Assembly (NCBI RefSeq): GCF_001046895.1
Contig: NZ_CAQI01000041.1
Coordinates: 1 to 64,000 of the forward strand
Source: Pseudarthrobacter siccitolerans
GTDB taxonomy: Bacteria; Actinomycetota; Actinomycetes; Actinomycetales; Micrococcaceae
Reading direction: 5' to 3'
Length of the DNA stretch: 64,000 bases
A program made the position numbers and the translations under genes. Of the stretch, positions 55,009-63,540 are shown in pieces (position 1 is the first letter of the stretch; every line of letters begins with the position of its first letter). The notes beneath the pieces were generated by a model. That model saw only the letters and a program-made list of their open reading frames with translations, did not search any database and was not told where the DNA came from.

Positions 55009-55890
55009 TCAGTCCGGGTCTTTCGTGGCGCGCGGCCCCTCAAGGATCCGCCGGGCATCGTCCTGCGCCTCGAGGGCAAGGTCACTGACCACCTCGCCCC
55101 GCAGATGCCCGGCGGCGGCGATGATGTTCCGGAGTTCCGATACTGTCCGGGGCGAGGCCACACCGAGGTGGGCCACTGTGTGGCAGTTGGGGCACAGCGG
55201 TACAAGGTCAGCCACGGGGTCCAGCATGTACCCGTCTTCCAGCATCACGGGGGGCACTGCATGGTGCACCTCGATGGCATCAGTACCAGCCTCGCCGTAG
55301 GAAGCCTCGAAGGAGAAACCGCAGGCCGCGCAGGAGGTTCCGTGGAATGCCAGGCACACACGGCGTGCATCAGGATCCTGCTCATAGCGGTTCACCTCGA
55401 TCCTGGTAACTGCCCCCGGCGGGTAGGCGCCCGGAACGAGTGCGGTGTGCCTGATAGCCGCCGCCGGCCCCTGTTCCCGCCACAGCTTCCGAAGTTCCGC
55501 CTCAGCCTGAGGCGGAACAGCAACCGGGCCGGCTGCCACGCCGCCCCAAGGTACCGCGGGAACGGCTGCGCTGAGGATGTCGGGACGTATCTGTTCTCCG
55601 AGCGGGAGCAGTGCGTCGAATGCAATGCTGAAATACGCGCCACCGTCTCCAAGCTCCCGGTCGTCGTCCGGAACGGACATCACTACCCCATGGCCGATCA
55701 GGCCGCTGGAAGCATCAGTGTTGCCCTCCAGCAGGAGCCAAACCTCTGCCTCCGGAAGAATGTCCGGGTGCTGGCCAGCGTTCCATCGCTCGAGGTGCCG
55801 CCCGGCCTCCGCCACGTGTTCGACGACGGCGCGGTAGTCCCAGCGACCCACATCCCTCGGGTTCCACCCCAGAATTACTGCAGCCACCAC
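55009..55890 (-). CDS. HNH endonuclease
   Basis: A 293-residue protein whose C-terminal third is an HNH nuclease: SCAACGF (cysteine pair), IEVHHAVPP (catalytic histidines), and DLVPLCPNCHTVAH. The N-terminal 180 residues are of unknown type and could be a DNA- or modification-recognition domain, as in McrA-like and related restriction enzymes. Paired with a DUF2087 protein. Whether it acts in defence is not known; no methyltransferase is nearby. Confidence 0.82.
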   Translation of the reverse strand: MVAAVILGWNPRDVGRWDYRAVVEHVAEAGRHLERWNAGQHPDILPEAEVWLLLEGNTDASSGLIGHGVVMSVPDDDRELGDGGAYFSIAFDALLPLGEQIRPDILSAAVPAVPWGGVAAGPVAVPPQAEAELRKLWREQGPAAAIRHTALVPGAYPPGAVTRIEVNRYEQDPDARRVCLAFHGTSCAACGFSFEASYGEAGTDAIEVHHAVPPVMLEDGYMLDPVADLVPLCPNCHTVAHLGVASPRTVSELRNIIAAAGHLRGEVVSDLALEAQDDARRILEGPRATKDPD

Positions 55891-56159
55891 TCACCCTGTC
55901 CAGCCCGCGCCGTATGTCGGTTCAGCCTACGTGGTGGGGACTTGGGGTTGCCATGCCTTCAGCTGTCATCAGCTGCAGGAACCGTGCCGTCCGGGCGCCG
56001 GGAGTTGCAGGGCCAAAGGTCATGCCATTGGGGGCTCTCCGTGGTGCAGCTTCTTCCGCCGGGATGGGCGGGGGAGTAGTCTTGAGCAACCGTTAGGAAG
56101 CAGGCGGCCACCTTTCAGGCTGGGTGTTGAGTTCCCCAGCATCTTTCGAGGGATGCCCT

Positions 56160-56378
56160 GTGACACTGGACGCTTCCATGGTTCTGGCGCTCATCGGCGG
56201 GTATATCGCAACCGCCGTTGGAGTCTTTCTGCTTTATTCACCGGTGATTGTCCTGATCATCGGCCTCTTGTTGACTGCGGGCCTGCTCCAGCTGCTCGCC
56301 TGGCCCTTCATTGTCCTGGTGCGCAAACTGCGGCGGAAGCCTGAAGGTCCGCAGGACAGTTCCTGGCTCCTCCACTGA
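56160..56378 (+). CDS. Small two-helix membrane protein (72 aa)
   Basis: A 72-residue protein from GTG 56160, which follows GAGGGAT. It has two hydrophobic helices (MVLALIGGYIATAVGVFLLY and VIVLIIGLLLTAGLLQLLAW) and a basic tail. Function unknown. Confidence 0.6.
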   Translation: MTLDASMVLALIGGYIATAVGVFLLYSPVIVLIIGLLLTAGLLQLLAWPFIVLVRKLRRKPEGPQDSSWLLH

Positions 56379-56466
56379 ACCGGAATATCCGCCGGGTTCA
56401 CACGGCACCCTATTCGTCAGTATGCTTACTATTGTTGGCAAAGCCGGTCACGAGAAAGGCATCATC

Positions 56467-56898
56467 ATGACGGAACAGAACTTGCCTGACGACGAGCTTG
56501 AGGTTGTCGAGGAAAACGACGTGCTCCTGGACGAAACTCCCGGTGCGGCCTCTTCGCTGGAGCTTGACCCGGTCACCAGCGGTGAGCCGGACAGCTACCC
56601 CGGTGCGGCCGAAAACAACCCGGACCGCTGGCAGGAGGATCCGCTGCTGCAGGATGAAGTCTCCGGCGAGGAGGAGGATTTCCTGAGCGACCAAACGCTG
56701 CGTGACGACATGGCGGCCACCCGCGACGGCGCCGGGAATGAGCAGGTCCCGGCCGTGACCCCCACTATGGGCGAGGCGGTAGCGGACGTCGACTTCGGCG
56801 AGGATCCCACCGGCCGGGAAGCGGACGCCAGCGATGACCAGGAAAACTTCGGCGGATCCCCGCTCAGCGAGTTCGAGCCGGACGACCTGGAGCGCTAG
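56467..56898 (+). CDS. Acidic hypothetical protein (143 aa)
   Basis: A 143-residue, very acidic and probably disordered protein starting MTEQNLPDDELEVVEENDV, from ATG 56467 behind GAAAGG. Aspartate and glutamate dominate with few hydrophobic residues, and there are PTMGEAVADVDFGEDPTGRE-like turns. Similar acidic proteins are common in Arthrobacter but uncharacterised. Confidence 0.7.
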   Translation: MTEQNLPDDELEVVEENDVLLDETPGAASSLELDPVTSGEPDSYPGAAENNPDRWQEDPLLQDEVSGEEEDFLSDQTLRDDMAATRDGAGNEQVPAVTPTMGEAVADVDFGEDPTGREADASDDQENFGGSPLSEFEPDDLER

Positions 56899-57042
56899 GA
56901 CCGGGAGCATCTGGCAGGAGCGCCAAGGACCCGCACCTCATGAATAGGGGGCCAGACCTCTGGCCCAGACATAAAACCGGGCTAAACTGATAAGCACGCT
57001 GATGAATATCGGTTGGCAGGATCAAGACTGAAGGAGTTTCAT

Positions 57043-57225
57043 ATGAACTTGGGAAGCATGATCAGGAACGCCGCTGGACGATTCGCCGGCAGGACCGGCA
57101 CGGGCGGGACGGTCCGGGGCCGGGGGATGAACACCACGGGCCGGACACCGAACACTACCGGCGCCATGGGTGCCAGGTCCGGCAGCATGGCCCACCGCAT
57201 CATGGGCATGCTTAAGCGGCACTAG
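57043..57225 (+). CDS. Small basic Gly/Thr/Arg-rich protein (60 aa)
   Basis: A 60-residue basic protein beginning MNLGSMIRNAAGRFAGRTGT, with a repetitive Gly-Arg-Thr middle and ending MGMLKRH. The ribosome site AAGGAG is perfect. A terminator follows directly. It may bind RNA, DNA or membranes; nothing further is known. Confidence 0.68.
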   Translation: MNLGSMIRNAAGRFAGRTGTGGTVRGRGMNTTGRTPNTTGAMGARSGSMAHRIMGMLKRH

Positions 57226-57243
57226 CCACCAGCACGAACCAGG

Positions 57244-57278
57244 AAGCAGGTCCCGGGCTTTCCCGGAACCTGCTTTTT
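57244..57278 (+). terminator. Terminator just before the RNase Z-like gene
   Basis: A stem of about 13 bp (57244-57257 with 57262-57275, one mismatch) and a CTTT loop run into five T. It ends the small basic gene only 15 bp before the next start codon. Confidence 0.85.
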
Positions 57279-57292
57279 GGTTCTCTAAAGCC

Positions 57293-58243
57293 ATGCGTGA
57301 ACTCGTTGTCCTGGGCACCGCGTCCCAGGTTCCCACCCGTACCCGCAACCATAACGGCTACCTGTTGCGCTGGGACGGTGAAGGGCTGCTCTTCGATCCC
57401 GGCGAGGGAACACAGCGCCAGATGATCCACGCCGGCGTCTCCGCCACGTCCATCACCCGTATCTGCCTCACCCACGTCCACGGTGACCACTGCTACGGGC
57501 TGCCCGGCGTGCTGTCCCGGATGGCACTGGACGGCGTGCAACACCCGGTGCATCTCCACTACCCCGCATCAGGCGAGGATGTGGTCAACGCCCTCGTGTC
57601 GATCAGTTCGCCCGGCATCGACCTGCGGCTCCACCCGCACGGCGGAGAAGGGACAGTGGCTGACGGGCTGGACATACGGCCCCTTAAGCACCGCATCGAA
57701 ACGTACGGCTACCGGCTCACGGAGCCGGACGGCCGCTCCCTGCTGCCCGAGCGCCTGGCGGCAGCCCGCATCCACGGTCCCGACGTCGGCCGGCTGCAGC
57801 GCGACGGCACCCTGGCCGGCGTCAAGCTGGAAGACGTGAGCGTTCCACGCCGCGGCCAGCGCTTCGCCTTCGTGATGGACACGGCTCCCTGCGAGGGGGC
57901 AGAGGAACTGGCGGACGGTGTCGACCTCCTCGTCGCAGAGTCAACCTTCAGCGACGACGACGCCGCGCTCGCCGGCCAGTACCGCCACCTCACGGCGGGG
58001 CAGGCCGGGGAACTGGCCGGCCGCGCCGGCGCCCACACCCTGGTTCTGACGCACTTTTCGTCAAGGTACGACGACGTCACGCCGCTGGCTGCGCAGGCGG
58101 GCGCACGTGCCGCCCGGGTAAACGTCGTGGCCGCTCACGACCTCCAGCGGGTGGCTTTTCCGGAACGACGGCGGTGGCAGGACCCGGCGCCGCAGGACGG
58201 GAACAGCCGGGCGGGCTCATTGCCAAACCCAATTACGGGGTAG
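57293..58243 (+). CDS. RNase Z-like metallo-beta-lactamase-fold hydrolase
   Basis: A 316-residue metallo-hydrolase. The zinc motif THVHGDHCYGLPG (about residues 60-72) is the HxHxDH signature, with further ligands in VMDTAP and LTHFSSRY. The N terminus LVVLGTASQVPTRTRNHNGY matches RNase Z, which cuts the 3' trailer from tRNA precursors. A terminator ends 15 bp before the ATG, so this gene needs its own promoter overlapping that element or a leaderless message. Exact specificity is not certain. Confidence 0.85.
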   Translation: MRELVVLGTASQVPTRTRNHNGYLLRWDGEGLLFDPGEGTQRQMIHAGVSATSITRICLTHVHGDHCYGLPGVLSRMALDGVQHPVHLHYPASGEDVVNALVSISSPGIDLRLHPHGGEGTVADGLDIRPLKHRIETYGYRLTEPDGRSLLPERLAAARIHGPDVGRLQRDGTLAGVKLEDVSVPRRGQRFAFVMDTAPCEGAEELADGVDLLVAESTFSDDDAALAGQYRHLTAGQAGELAGRAGAHTLVLTHFSSRYDDVTPLAAQAGARAARVNVVAAHDLQRVAFPERRRWQDPAPQDGNSRAGSLPNPITG

Positions 58244-58305
58244 AGAGTGAATTATCCGGTAGGCACGGCATGGCCCAGAGGCCCAATGCGTTGTGGAGGT
58301 CGAGA

Positions 58306-59748
58306 ATGAGCACAACTTCCGAAGAAGTCTATGACGTCACTCCTGAAGGCCAGGAGCCAGAGCTCAAGCGGGTCCTGGGACCCAAGCTCCTCCTGCTCTT
58401 CATCGTCGGCGACATCCTGGGCGCAGGGGTTTACGCCGTGACAGGCACCATGGCCGGAACAGTGGGCGGCATTGTGTGGCTGCCGTTCCTGCTGGCCTTC
58501 GTGGTGGCAACGCTGACGGCTTTCTCCTACCTGGAACTCGTCACGCAGTATCCCCAGGCCGCGGGTGCCGCCCTGTATACCCACAAGGCCTTCGGCATCC
58601 ACTTCATCACTTTCCTGGTGGCCTTCGCCGTGGTCTGTTCAGGCATCACCAGCGCCTCCACCTCCGCCAACGTCCTGGCCCAGAACCTGTTTGGCGGCTT
58701 GGACATCAACGGGTGGATGGGCAAGCCCGGGCAGGGCGTCATCACCGCCGTCGCCATGGCCTTTATGCTGCTCCTGGCCCTCATCAACCTGCGCGGCGTG
58801 GGGGAGAGCGTGAAGTTCAATGTTGTCCTCACCATGGTGGAGATGCTCGCCCTGTGCATCGTGATCGGCGTCGGCTTTTTTGTGATGTTCCAGGGAACGG
58901 GGAACGCCGGCGAGATTTTTGTTTTCAACGACTACCAGGACAAGGGCCTGTTCCTTGCGGTCACCGCGGCCACCTCCATTGCGTTCTTCGCCATGGTGGG
59001 TTTCGAGGACTCCGTGAACATGGTGGAAGAAACCCGGCACCCGGAAAAGATCTTCCCCCGGACCATGCTGACCGGCTTGGGTATCGCCGTCCTGTTGTAC
59101 ATGCTCGTTGCCGTCTCAGTGGTCAGCGTGCTCACGCCCACGGAGCTGGAAGGCATCAGGGAGGCCGAAGGTGCCGCCCTGCTGGAAGTGGTGCACAAGG
59201 GCTCGCCGGATTTCCCGATCGATAGGATCTTTCCCTTCCTGGCCGTCTTTGCCGTGGCCAACACGGCGCTGATCAACATGCTGATGGCCAGCCGACTCAT
59301 ATACGGCATGGCCCGGCAGCACGTCCTGCCACGCGCTCTCGGCAAGGTGCTGCCCGGCCGGCGCACGCCCTGGGCCGGCATCGTCTTCTCCACGGTCCTG
59401 GCGCTCGGACTCATTCTTTACGTCACCAGTGACCCCAAAAGCAACATCGTGGCCAACCTCTCCGGCACCACCGCGTTCCTGCTGCTGTGCGTGTTCACAG
59501 TGGTCAACGTGGCCTGCTTGGTGCTGCGGCGCAAGCGGGACCCCAACCGCAAGGTATTCTTCACTTCGCCGGGGCAGTTGCCGCTTGTGGCGGCATTACT
59601 GTGCGCCTTCCTGGCCGGCCCCTGGGTGGGCCGGAACGTCATCCAGTACCAGATTGCCGGCGGCCTGATGGCCATCGGCGTGGTCCTTTGGTTCGTCACT
59701 TGGCTGATCAACCGGAAAACACACCAGGAGGGAAGGCTTGAAGAATGA
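58306..59748 (+). CDS. APC family amino-acid permease
   Basis: A 480-residue transporter with about 12 helices from ATG 58306, behind GGAGG. The first segments [20 protein letters not shown] and [20 protein letters not shown] are typical of the amino acid-polyamine-organocation superfamily. [20 protein letters not shown] in the middle is the conserved loop. It takes up an amino acid or related compound; specificity is unknown. It overlaps selO by four bases. Confidence 0.9.
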   Translation: MSTTSEEVYDVTPEGQEPELKRVLGPKLLLLFIVGDILGAGVYAVTGTMAGTVGGIVWLPFLLAFVVATLTAFSYLELVTQYPQAAGAALYTHKAFGIHFITFLVAFAVVCSGITSASTSANVLAQNLFGGLDINGWMGKPGQGVITAVAMAFMLLLALINLRGVGESVKFNVVLTMVEMLALCIVIGVGFFVMFQGTGNAGEIFVFNDYQDKGLFLAVTAATSIAFFAMVGFEDSVNMVEETRHPEKIFPRTMLTGLGIAVLLYMLVAVSVVSVLTPTELEGIREAEGAALLEVVHKGSPDFPIDRIFPFLAVFAVANTALINMLMASRLIYGMARQHVLPRALGKVLPGRRTPWAGIVFSTVLALGLILYVTSDPKSNIVANLSGTTAFLLLCVFTVVNVACLVLRRKRDPNRKVFFTSPGQLPLVAALLCAFLAGPWVGRNVIQYQIAGGLMAIGVVLWFVTWLINRKTHQEGRLEE

Positions 59749-61220
59749 CAGCTGCTGCTGAATCAACAATCACCTTTGACGGGCGGTTTGCCCGGGAACT
59801 CCCGGAGCTGGCTGTTCCCTGGCAGGCAGAGGAAGCACCCGACCCCAAGCTCCTTGTCCTCAATGAGGACCTGGCACGCGAACTCGGGCTGGATCCGGAA
59901 TACCTCCAGTCGCCGGAGGGCGTCCGGCTCCTTCTGGGGAACCACATACCGGCGGGCGCGACGCCCGTGGCGCAGGCCTATGCCGGCCACCAGTTCGGCG
60001 GGTACTCACCCCTGCTTGGCGACGGCCGTGCCCTTCTCCTCGGAGAAGTGGCCGATGTGCACGGGAGGCTGCGGGACCTCCACTTGAAAGGTTCCGGCCG
60101 CACGCCCTTCGCCCGCGCCGGCGACGGCCGGGCCGTCGTCGGGCCCATGCTGCGGGAGTACGTGGTGAGTGAGGCGATGTACGCACTGGGCATCCCCACC
60201 ACCCGTTCATTGGCCGTGACGGCCACCGGCCGTCCGGTCCGCCGCGAGACCATGCTTCCGGGAGCGGTCCTGGCGAGGGTGGCCGGCAGCCACCTGCGGG
60301 TGGGGAGTTTCCAGTACGCGCGCGCCACCGAGAATATGGACCTCCTGCGGCGCCTCGCCGATCACGCCATCAGCCGGCACCACCCCTCCGCGGCACGGGC
60401 GGACAACCCCTACCTTGCCCTCTTCGAAGCGGTGGTAGCCGCCCAGGCGTCACTGGTGGCCCAATGGATGCTGGTGGGCTTCGTGCACGGCGTGATGAAC
60501 ACAGACAACATGACCATCTCCGGGGAAACGATCGACTACGGGCCCTGCGCCTTTATGGACGCCTTCAACCCGGCGGCGGTCTACAGCTCCATCGACGTTG
60601 GCGGGCGCTACGCCTACGCCAACCAGCCGGTGCTGGCGGAATGGAACCTCGCCCGCCTGGCCGAGGCAATGCTGCCGCTGATCAACGAGGACCAGGAACA
60701 AGCCGTGGCCCCGGCAGTGGAAGCGCTGGGGGCGTTCCGCCGCCAGTACAGTGACGCCTGGTTCACCGGGATGAAAACGAAACTGGGTTTGAAGCAAAGC
60801 GCGGCGGGGAGTCCCGAGGCGGATGAAGCCTCTGAGCTGGTGGACGGTGTGATCGCCATACTCAAGGACGGGCCCGTGGACTACACGCGGTTCTTCCGTA
60901 ACCTCGGGCAGGCAGCGCGTGGAAACCAGCGGCCCGTCCGGGGCATGGTCCTGGACCTCGCCGCTTACGATGCCTGGGCCAAGCGGTGGCTGGCCCTGCA
61001 GCCCGACGCCGGCATGATGGACCAGGCCAACCCGGCGTACATACCGCGCAACCATCTGGTCGAGGAAGCGCTCGCGGCAGCAACTGACGGCGACCTCGGC
61101 CCGTTCAACCGGCTCGTGGACGTTGTCCGTGCGCCGTATGAGGAGCGCCCGGGCCTGGAGCGATACGCCGAGGGAGCCCCGGAAGACTTCGGCAGCTACC
61201 AGACCTTCTGTGGCACCTAA
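59745..61220 (+). CDS. selO: Protein adenylyltransferase SelO (YdiU/UPF0061)
   Basis: A 491-residue SelO-family pseudokinase that attaches AMP to proteins, a function known for this family in redox stress. Family landmarks are [20 protein letters not shown], the [20 protein letters not shown]-binding region, [20 protein letters not shown], and the catalytic HGVMNTDNM with metal-binding DYGP. The ATG overlaps the permease stop, so both are co-expressed. Length is normal. A 20-bp terminator follows. Confidence 0.93.
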   Translation: MTAAAESTITFDGRFARELPELAVPWQAEEAPDPKLLVLNEDLARELGLDPEYLQSPEGVRLLLGNHIPAGATPVAQAYAGHQFGGYSPLLGDGRALLLGEVADVHGRLRDLHLKGSGRTPFARAGDGRAVVGPMLREYVVSEAMYALGIPTTRSLAVTATGRPVRRETMLPGAVLARVAGSHLRVGSFQYARATENMDLLRRLADHAISRHHPSAARADNPYLALFEAVVAAQASLVAQWMLVGFVHGVMNTDNMTISGETIDYGPCAFMDAFNPAAVYSSIDVGGRYAYANQPVLAEWNLARLAEAMLPLINEDQEQAVAPAVEALGAFRRQYSDAWFTGMKTKLGLKQSAAGSPEADEASELVDGVIAILKDGPVDYTRFFRNLGQAARGNQRPVRGMVLDLAAYDAWAKRWLALQPDAGMMDQANPAYIPRNHLVEEALAAATDGDLGPFNRLVDVVRAPYEERPGLERYAEGAPEDFGSYQTFCGT

Positions 61221-61237
61221 GGGATCGACCAACAACG

Positions 61238-61284
61238 AAACAGGGGCGGCAGGCGGGGAATCCCGCCTGCCGCCCCTGTTTGGG
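61238..61284. terminator. Strong terminator between selO and LysM-NlpC/P60 gene
   Basis: A perfect 20-bp stem (61238-61257 with 61262-61281) with a GAAT loop separates two convergent genes. T and A runs at both ends let it serve either strand. Confidence 0.9.
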
Positions 61285-61292
61285 TTGCGTGG

Positions 61293-62111
61293 CTACGCTA
61301 CGCGGACAAAGGAAGCGCCCGCAAGCCAGCTGATGGAGTGGACCTCGGTCTTGAAACCGTCCACGCCGCCGCTGACAACCTGGCCGTTGCCGGCGTAAAC
61401 ACCAACGTGGCCGGCGGTGATCACCAGGTCACCGGCAGCGGGGGTCCCCACCACGGAGCCGTACTGGAAGAACTGGCCGGGAGCCAGGTCGCCAACGCTC
61501 TTACCTACGGAACGCAGGGCCTTCTCCACCATGGCGGTGCAGTCCTGCTGGACGCCCACCTGGCCGTAGGCGGATGCCAGGATGGCAGCGCCGGCGCCCG
61601 AACCGGTGGCAGCCGGAGCTGACGCGTAAGCGACATTCACTCCGGTGTTGGCCGGAGCGGCAGCAACGGCTGCCTGGACGGGAGCGGGAGCAGGAGCAGC
61701 GGCCGGAGCAGCTGCAACTTGTCCGGCGCCCGGGATCTGGATCTGGTCGCCAGGGTAGATGATGGCGGTGATGGCCAGGCCATTGGCGGACAGGACGTCA
61801 TTGAGGCTGACGCCGTAGGCGGCCGAGATGCCGCCCAGGGTGTCGCCCGAGACAACGGTGTGGACGTTGGCTGCAGCTGCTGCGGGGGCAGCGGCGGGTG
61901 CTGCGGAAGCCTGGGTGTTAGTGGTCCCGGTGGTGTCCGGTCCGGTTACGCCTGCGTGGGCCGGGGCGCCCACACCGAACGCAATGCCGGAAGCCGCTGC
62001 TACGGCGAGGGCCGGGCGGCCAAGCGACTTGGCGGATACAGCCAAGCCCTGGAGCGCGATTGAGCGGGCCGGAGTCGCGCGGTGACGGGCGGTAATGGAA
62101 TTTTTTGACAC
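61293..62111 (-). CDS. LysM and NlpC/P60 domain peptidoglycan hydrolase
   Basis: A 272-residue secreted cell-wall enzyme from GTG 62111; the open frame above it covers the riboswitch and is not coding. A signal region ends around GVGAPAHAG. A LysM domain (VHTVVSGDTLGGISAAYGVS) binds peptidoglycan. After an alanine/proline linker comes an NlpC/P60 domain with the cysteine in QQDCTAMVEKAL and the histidine in AGHVGVYAG. It cuts cell-wall peptides. A c-di-AMP riboswitch controls it, as for resuscitation-type hydrolases in other actinobacteria. Confidence 0.93.
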   Translation of the reverse strand: MSKNSITARHRATPARSIALQGLAVSAKSLGRPALAVAAASGIAFGVGAPAHAGVTGPDTTGTTNTQASAAPAAAPAAAAANVHTVVSGDTLGGISAAYGVSLNDVLSANGLAITAIIYPGDQIQIPGAGQVAAAPAAAPAPAPVQAAVAAAPANTGVNVAYASAPAATGSGAGAAILASAYGQVGVQQDCTAMVEKALRSVGKSVGDLAPGQFFQYGSVVGTPAAGDLVITAGHVGVYAGNGQVVSGGVDGFKTEVHSISWLAGASFVRVA

Positions 62112-62127
62112 GTTTGATCGCCTCTCC

Positions 62128-62312
62128 CATGCCTGCGGGGTGAGCTGTCGGGTTCGGGTTGGAGATACCCGGCCGGCAGCGGCTCCGAAACGGAACGGAG
62201 GCGCTATCGACTTAACCCCAAGGCCTCTCATGAGGCCGCGGAAAGGTGGTTCCCCCGTCCCTGCCAGCTGGAAAGCGATTGAATCCCGGATCAGCGGCAG
62301 GGCTCGGCATAC
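62128..62312 (-). ncRNA. c-di-AMP riboswitch (ydaO/yuaA class)
   Basis: On the minus strand, the sequence contains GACGGGGGAACCA, TTGGGGTTAAG, and CCCGAACCCGACAGCTCAC, the core elements of the ydaO-yuaA class. The ends ATGCC (62312-62308) and GGCAT (62132-62128) pair as the closing helix. It ends about 16 nt before the ribosome site of the LysM-NlpC/P60 gene. c-di-AMP binding is known to switch such genes off. The position and neighbour gene fit the class perfectly. Confidence 0.9.
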
Positions 62313-63399
62313 TGATGGGAATGTCCCGTTTGGGAGGGACACCCGAAGACCATAACCCGCCCTCCGGTCGATTGTCACATTTAGATAACATACGAGCGGC
62401 TGCTCTCGTATTTAGCAATTGACTGGATTTCCAAGTCGACCTTTTGTTGACCTCGGCTGATGTCGTTTCCTGTCCGGTGGCGCACGCGCGCGTAACAAAG
62501 TCATAAAGTTGCCCGCGTAACACTGCGTCTGCCGCAATTTTCAGCTGCCCTTCACGTCCGTCAGCCTGAACGTTGAGGGGAAGCAGCGTGCCCACCTTGT
62601 CCTCCGCCACGGCGTGGGGATCGCACCGCGCGGGCCTGATCCACAAACGCCATTCAGCGGGCGGGCCGCCCTGCTCAATGCTGATGCCCTTAGGCCAGGG
62701 ATGCCCGGGTACTTCAGCCAGGAGCGTTGTCCCTTGGATGTGATCCAGCACCAGGGACTTAGCCTCCCCCTCCACGCGGGCTTTTGGAGTAACAACCAGG
62801 CGGACGACGGCGGTGCGGGAGTCCGGGGCCACCTCAAGGGAGGAGTCCAGGGCGACGTCCGCCACGGCAGCAGCGCCGGCGGCAAGGCAGAGCTCTGCGT
62901 TGTTCCGGCCAAGGACGTCGAAGGGATCGCCGGCACCGAGCGTCAGCTCCTGCGCTGATGACGGCCCCGGGCCGGTGAACAGCACGGAAACTGATGCACC
63001 CGCCGCCGAAGCTGACACGTCAGCGCATTCCGGTGCGGGGAGCTGGACCGGGAGGCTCTTGGGTTGTCCGGGAGGCAGCTGAACTGCTCTGGCGGCAGGC
63101 CGCCACAGCAGTTCGCCGCGGAACAGCGGCGTGGACAGCCGGGCTTCCTCGACCGCCAAGGGGCCGACGGTGGTATTCGTGAGCTGCAGCAGGATGGCCT
63201 GCTTGCCGTACTGTTCCCGCGACTGGTTAACTTCCACGGAGATCGGCGGGCCCCCGTTGGTGGGCGGTTGCTCCGGTCCCGTGCAGGAGCTGATGCCGGC
63301 TATTGCCGCGGCAAGCGCCGTCGCGGCGGGTATCTGCTGCAGCCGGGCCCGAAAATGCTGCCGGCCCTTGACGCTGCCGGGTGGAACGTCCCCGTACAT
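62212..63399 (-). CDS. Putative lipoprotein-like exported protein, 3' end in riboswitch
   Basis: A 395-residue open frame. The N terminus has a hydrophobic segment ending SSCTGP, resembling a lipoprotein signal, and the body is a beta-rich domain of unknown family with paired cysteines. From about residue 305 (ACATGQETTSAEVNK onward) the composition changes. The frame continues without a stop through the spacer and about 100 nt into the c-di-AMP riboswitch, up to 62212. The last 90 residues are probably read-through rather than a conserved domain. Confidence 0.68.
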   Translation of the reverse strand: MYGDVPPGSVKGRQHFRARLQQIPAATALAAAIAGISSCTGPEQPPTNGGPPISVEVNQSREQYGKQAILLQLTNTTVGPLAVEEARLSTPLFRGELLWRPAARAVQLPPGQPKSLPVQLPAPECADVSASAAGASVSVLFTGPGPSSAQELTLGAGDPFDVLGRNNAELCLAAGAAAVADVALDSSLEVAPDSRTAVVRLVVTPKARVEGEAKSLVLDHIQGTTLLAEVPGHPWPKGISIEQGGPPAEWRLWIRPARCDPHAVAEDKVGTLLPLNVQADGREGQLKIAADAVLRGQLYDFVTRACATGQETTSAEVNKRSTWKSSQLLNTRAAARMLSKCDNRPEGGLWSSGVPPKRDIPISMPSPAADPGFNRFPAGRDGGTTFPRPHERPWG

Positions 63400-63540
63400 G
63401 CCAACAGTCTAGGGTCCGCCTCCTTGCGTCCGCCGGGCGTGCCACGCCGGCGGATTCCCAGGCTCAAAGGACTCCCGCAATGTAACGATGTGGAAACTTC
63501 AGCCGTCCGGCCCGGCTTGCCGCCGGTATGCTTCGGGACT

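Noticed and set aside
62112..62378. N-terminal extension of the LysM-NlpC/P60 protein to 62378
   Set aside because: That stretch is the c-di-AMP riboswitch; GTG 62111 with an upstream purine-rich site and a following signal sequence is the real start.
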